A DNA stretch of 53,721 bases from Syntrophobacterales bacterium. Lineage in GTDB: Bacteria; Desulfobacterota; Syntrophia; Syntrophales; UBA2210. The stretch lies in NCBI GenBank assembly GCA_018433345.1, contig JAHDRK010000100.1, positions 1 through 53,721 of the forward strand. Reading direction: 5' to 3'. The position numbers and the translations under genes were made by a program. The first letter of the stretch is position 1; every line of letters starts with the position of its first letter. Below are positions 52,029 through 53,721 of this stretch, in pieces. The notes below the pieces were generated by a model that was given only the letters and a program-made list of their open reading frames with translations, had not been told where the DNA came from and did not search any database.

Positions 52029-53438
52029 GTGGATACTGCGGAAAACTTCATGCGACAAATCGATGACATCCTTCATCCCCGATCTATAGCGGTCGTGGGT
52101 GTTCCACGGGAATTTAAAACCGGAAAGTTGTTTCTCATGGCCCTATTGGACCAAGGTTTCACGGGCTCCATATATCCCGTCAATCCCTCGGCTGCTGAAA
52201 TTGATGGAATCAAGGCCTATCCGAGCGTCTCGAGTATCCCCGGTCCTGTGGATCTTGCCATCATTCTCGTACCGGGCAAGGAGTGTCTTCCCGTGGTACG
52301 CGAATGCACGGCCAAGGGGGTGAAGGGGGCCGTCCTGTTTACGGCCGGCTACAAAGAACTGGGAACGGCGGAAGGCCGAAAACTCGAAGAAGAACTGGTC
52401 CGGACGGCGCGAAGCGGTGGAATGCGCCTCATCGGGCCTAACTGCATGGGCATATACTCCCCCAAGTCGGGGCTGTCATTTTTCCCGGGACTTTCGAAAA
52501 AGGCCGGAGCCGTGGGACTCATATCGAACAGCGGATCACTGGCGAATATCCTCTGCAGGATGGCGCCCGAGAAGGGACTATATTTCAGCACCGCGGTGAG
52601 CCTTGGAAACGAATGCGACCTTTCCGGAACCGATTTTCTTGCGTGGTTCGGAGAAGATTCCGACACGAAGGTTATAGGGGCATACTTGGAATCGGTGAAT
52701 GACGCCCGCCGGTTTCTGGATACTGTCCGACGGGTTTCGCTAAAAAAACCGGTAATCATATGGAAAGTGGGACTCACGCCGGAAGGCGCAATGGCCGCCT
52801 CTTCCCACACAGGGGCACTGGCAGGCTCCCCCCGGGTCTGGCAGGGGGTTGTCCGCCAGGCCGCCGTCGTACCCGTCATCGGTTTTGAAGAGTGGTTGGA
52901 TACCCTCATGGCCTTTTCGATGCTCACTGAAAAACTGGGCGCTCGTGTCGCCATAATTTCCGGTCCCGGTGGCCTGGCCGTCTCCGCCGCAGAGGCCTGC
53001 GGAAGGTCGGGATTGGAGCTGGCAAAGCTATCGAGCGACACCCTGAATCTCCTTCGAGCCGTCGTGCCCCCCACGGGGACAGGTCTGACCAACCCGATCG
53101 ACGTGGGTCTGACGGCATCTCTTGTTATGGATATATATATCGAATCCGCCCGCGCCGTCGCGGCCGATCCCTCGGTGGACGCGGTTTTTGTCATCGGCCT
53201 CGGCATGGATGAAGATACCAATCGGCTTTACACCGAGTCCATGATAGAGATACGGCGTGAGTCCGAAAAACCTTTCATTATTATAAAAGTGCCCGGCTTC
53301 GCAGAGGAACCGATCCGTGCGTTTCTCGACAATGGCTTGCCTTGTTTTGATTCCCCTGAACGTGCGCTGGCCTCCTATGGCAGGGTATATGCGTACCAGC
53401 GCAGGGTTGAGACGCTAAGGCATCGCGATAAGGAATGA
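52029..53438 (+). CDS. ADP-forming acetyl/acyl-CoA synthetase alpha subunit
   Basis: 469 residues with a CoA-binding Rossmann domain (~10-135; SIAVVGVPREFKTGKL, YPVNPSAAEIDG) and two succinyl-CoA ligase-like domains (~145-300 and ~305-455). The phosphohistidine is in SSHTGALAGS, and GPNCMGIYSP and NPIDVG are conserved. It converts acyl-CoA + ADP + Pi to acid + CoA + ATP, yielding ATP in anaerobes. This is the split form without the ATP-grasp beta subunit, which should be encoded elsewhere. GTG at 52029 is the longest start; ATG at 52050 is also possible. Confidence 0.9.
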   Translation: MDTAENFMRQIDDILHPRSIAVVGVPREFKTGKLFLMALLDQGFTGSIYPVNPSAAEIDGIKAYPSVSSIPGPVDLAIILVPGKECLPVVRECTAKGVKGAVLFTAGYKELGTAEGRKLEEELVRTARSGGMRLIGPNCMGIYSPKSGLSFFPGLSKKAGAVGLISNSGSLANILCRMAPEKGLYFSTAVSLGNECDLSGTDFLAWFGEDSDTKVIGAYLESVNDARRFLDTVRRVSLKKPVIIWKVGLTPEGAMAASSHTGALAGSPRVWQGVVRQAAVVPVIGFEEWLDTLMAFSMLTEKLGARVAIISGPGGLAVSAAEACGRSGLELAKLSSDTLNLLRAVVPPTGTGLTNPIDVGLTASLVMDIYIESARAVAADPSVDAVFVIGLGMDEDTNRLYTESMIEIRRESEKPFIIIKVPGFAEEPIRAFLDNGLPCFDSPERALASYGRVYAYQRRVETLRHRDKE

Positions 53439-53650
53439 AGGAATGCGGACAAGACCGGCGACGAATCTATCGTTAAATTAGTCTAAGTCTCCGCCGTTCT
53501 CATGAAAAAATGTGACCGGATGATTTACCTTTACAGTACCTGCAAAGCGATAAAGCGGACAAAAAAGATCATATGTAAAACAAAATAGATACAAGCCGCC
53601 AACAAGGTATATGAAGGGCCACAAAAATAATCTCGCAAGGAGCGCTTTTT

Positions 53651-53721
53651 ATGGTCAACGTGACATTCCTAGGGGCAACCAGATCCGTTACGGGATCGAA
53701 TTTTCTCATCGAAACGAAGGA
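53651..53721 (+). CDS. 5' end of an MBL-fold exonuclease-type protein (partial)
   Basis: AAGGAG lies 8 nt before an ATG at 53651, and the 23 codons to the edge read VTFLGATRSVTGSNFLIET, the typical start of MBL-fold/beta-CASP-type RNA exonucleases (usually FLGAAGTVTGS). The rest is outside the window, so catalytic motifs cannot be seen. It follows the acyl-CoA synthetase by ~210 nt. Confidence 0.75.
   Translation, partial: MVNVTFLGATRSVTGSNFLIETK

Noticed and set aside
52349-53221. 290-codon minus-strand open frame over the acyl-CoA synthetase alpha gene
   Set aside because: Antisense to conserved SSHTGALAGS and NPIDVG motifs; serine/proline/arginine-rich shadow.

Overview
The window looks like chromosomal DNA of an anaerobic Gram-negative bacterium. 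The best guess is Desulfobacterota (former Deltaproteobacteria), sulfate-reducer or syntroph-like. This is inferred from gene content: an AsnC-type siroheme decarboxylase subunit (AhbA/AhbB family), a four-subunit 2-oxoacid:ferredoxin oxidoreductase, an ADP-forming acyl-CoA synthetase subunit, an iron-sulfur flavoprotein-like reductase, FeoAB, and Gram-negative envelope genes (Lnt, lytic transglycosylases, RND pump). Gene density is high and most genes sit in short same-strand runs with 1-11 nt overlaps. I see no rRNA, tRNA, CRISPR array, prophage or insertion sequence.

Layout. 1-3.7 kb: the end of an unknown gene, then (minus) an MltF-like transglycosylase, an AhbA/B protein and two nitroreductases. 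4.0-6.4 kb (plus): a tandem flavoprotein translationally coupled to a response-regulator diguanylate cyclase. 6.5-12 kb (plus): a frameshifted DUF72 gene, a small membrane protein, a catalytic plus non-catalytic M16 peptidase pair, and an M20 peptidase. 12.3-16.1 kb (plus): phoH, pgpH-like 7TM-HD phosphodiesterase, ybeY. 16.3-22.9 kb (minus): MltD-like LysM transglycosylase, then radical SAM, corC, lnt, prfB; prfB carries an intact programmed +1 frameshift site. 23.3-27.2 kb (plus): acyl-CoA synthetase and feoAB. 27.7-28.7 kb (minus): two small hypothetical genes. 28.9-32 kb (plus): korDABC and a tandem ACT-domain protein. 32-37.3 kb (minus): DUF2914, HtpX, a decayed Kef-type antiporter, an MBL-fold hydrolase and an Smr protein. 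37.4-41.7 kb (minus): PtsP (EI-Ntr) and a patatin-like lipoprotein. 41.9-48.3 kb (minus): a complete tripartite RND efflux operon led by its TetR regulator, with a visible operator. 48.5-53.7 kb (plus): an unknown 170-residue protein with recD2, a rubredoxin-like/DUF2231 membrane protein, an ADP-forming acyl-CoA synthetase alpha subunit and the start of an MBL-fold gene.

Main themes are envelope maintenance (Lnt, CorC, MltF, MltD, HtpX, M16 pair, RND pump), ribosome and RNA quality control (YbeY, PhoH, RF2, Smr), anaerobic CoA and ferredoxin metabolism (Kor, two acyl-CoA synthetases) and signalling (GGDEF, PgpH, PtsP). No wholly new multi-gene system is evident. The most notable items are the flavoprotein/diguanylate cyclase pair, the unknown gene coupled to recD2, the prfB recoding site, the TetR operator, the rubredoxin-DUF2231 fusion, and the eroded Kef gene fused by deletion to its neighbour.
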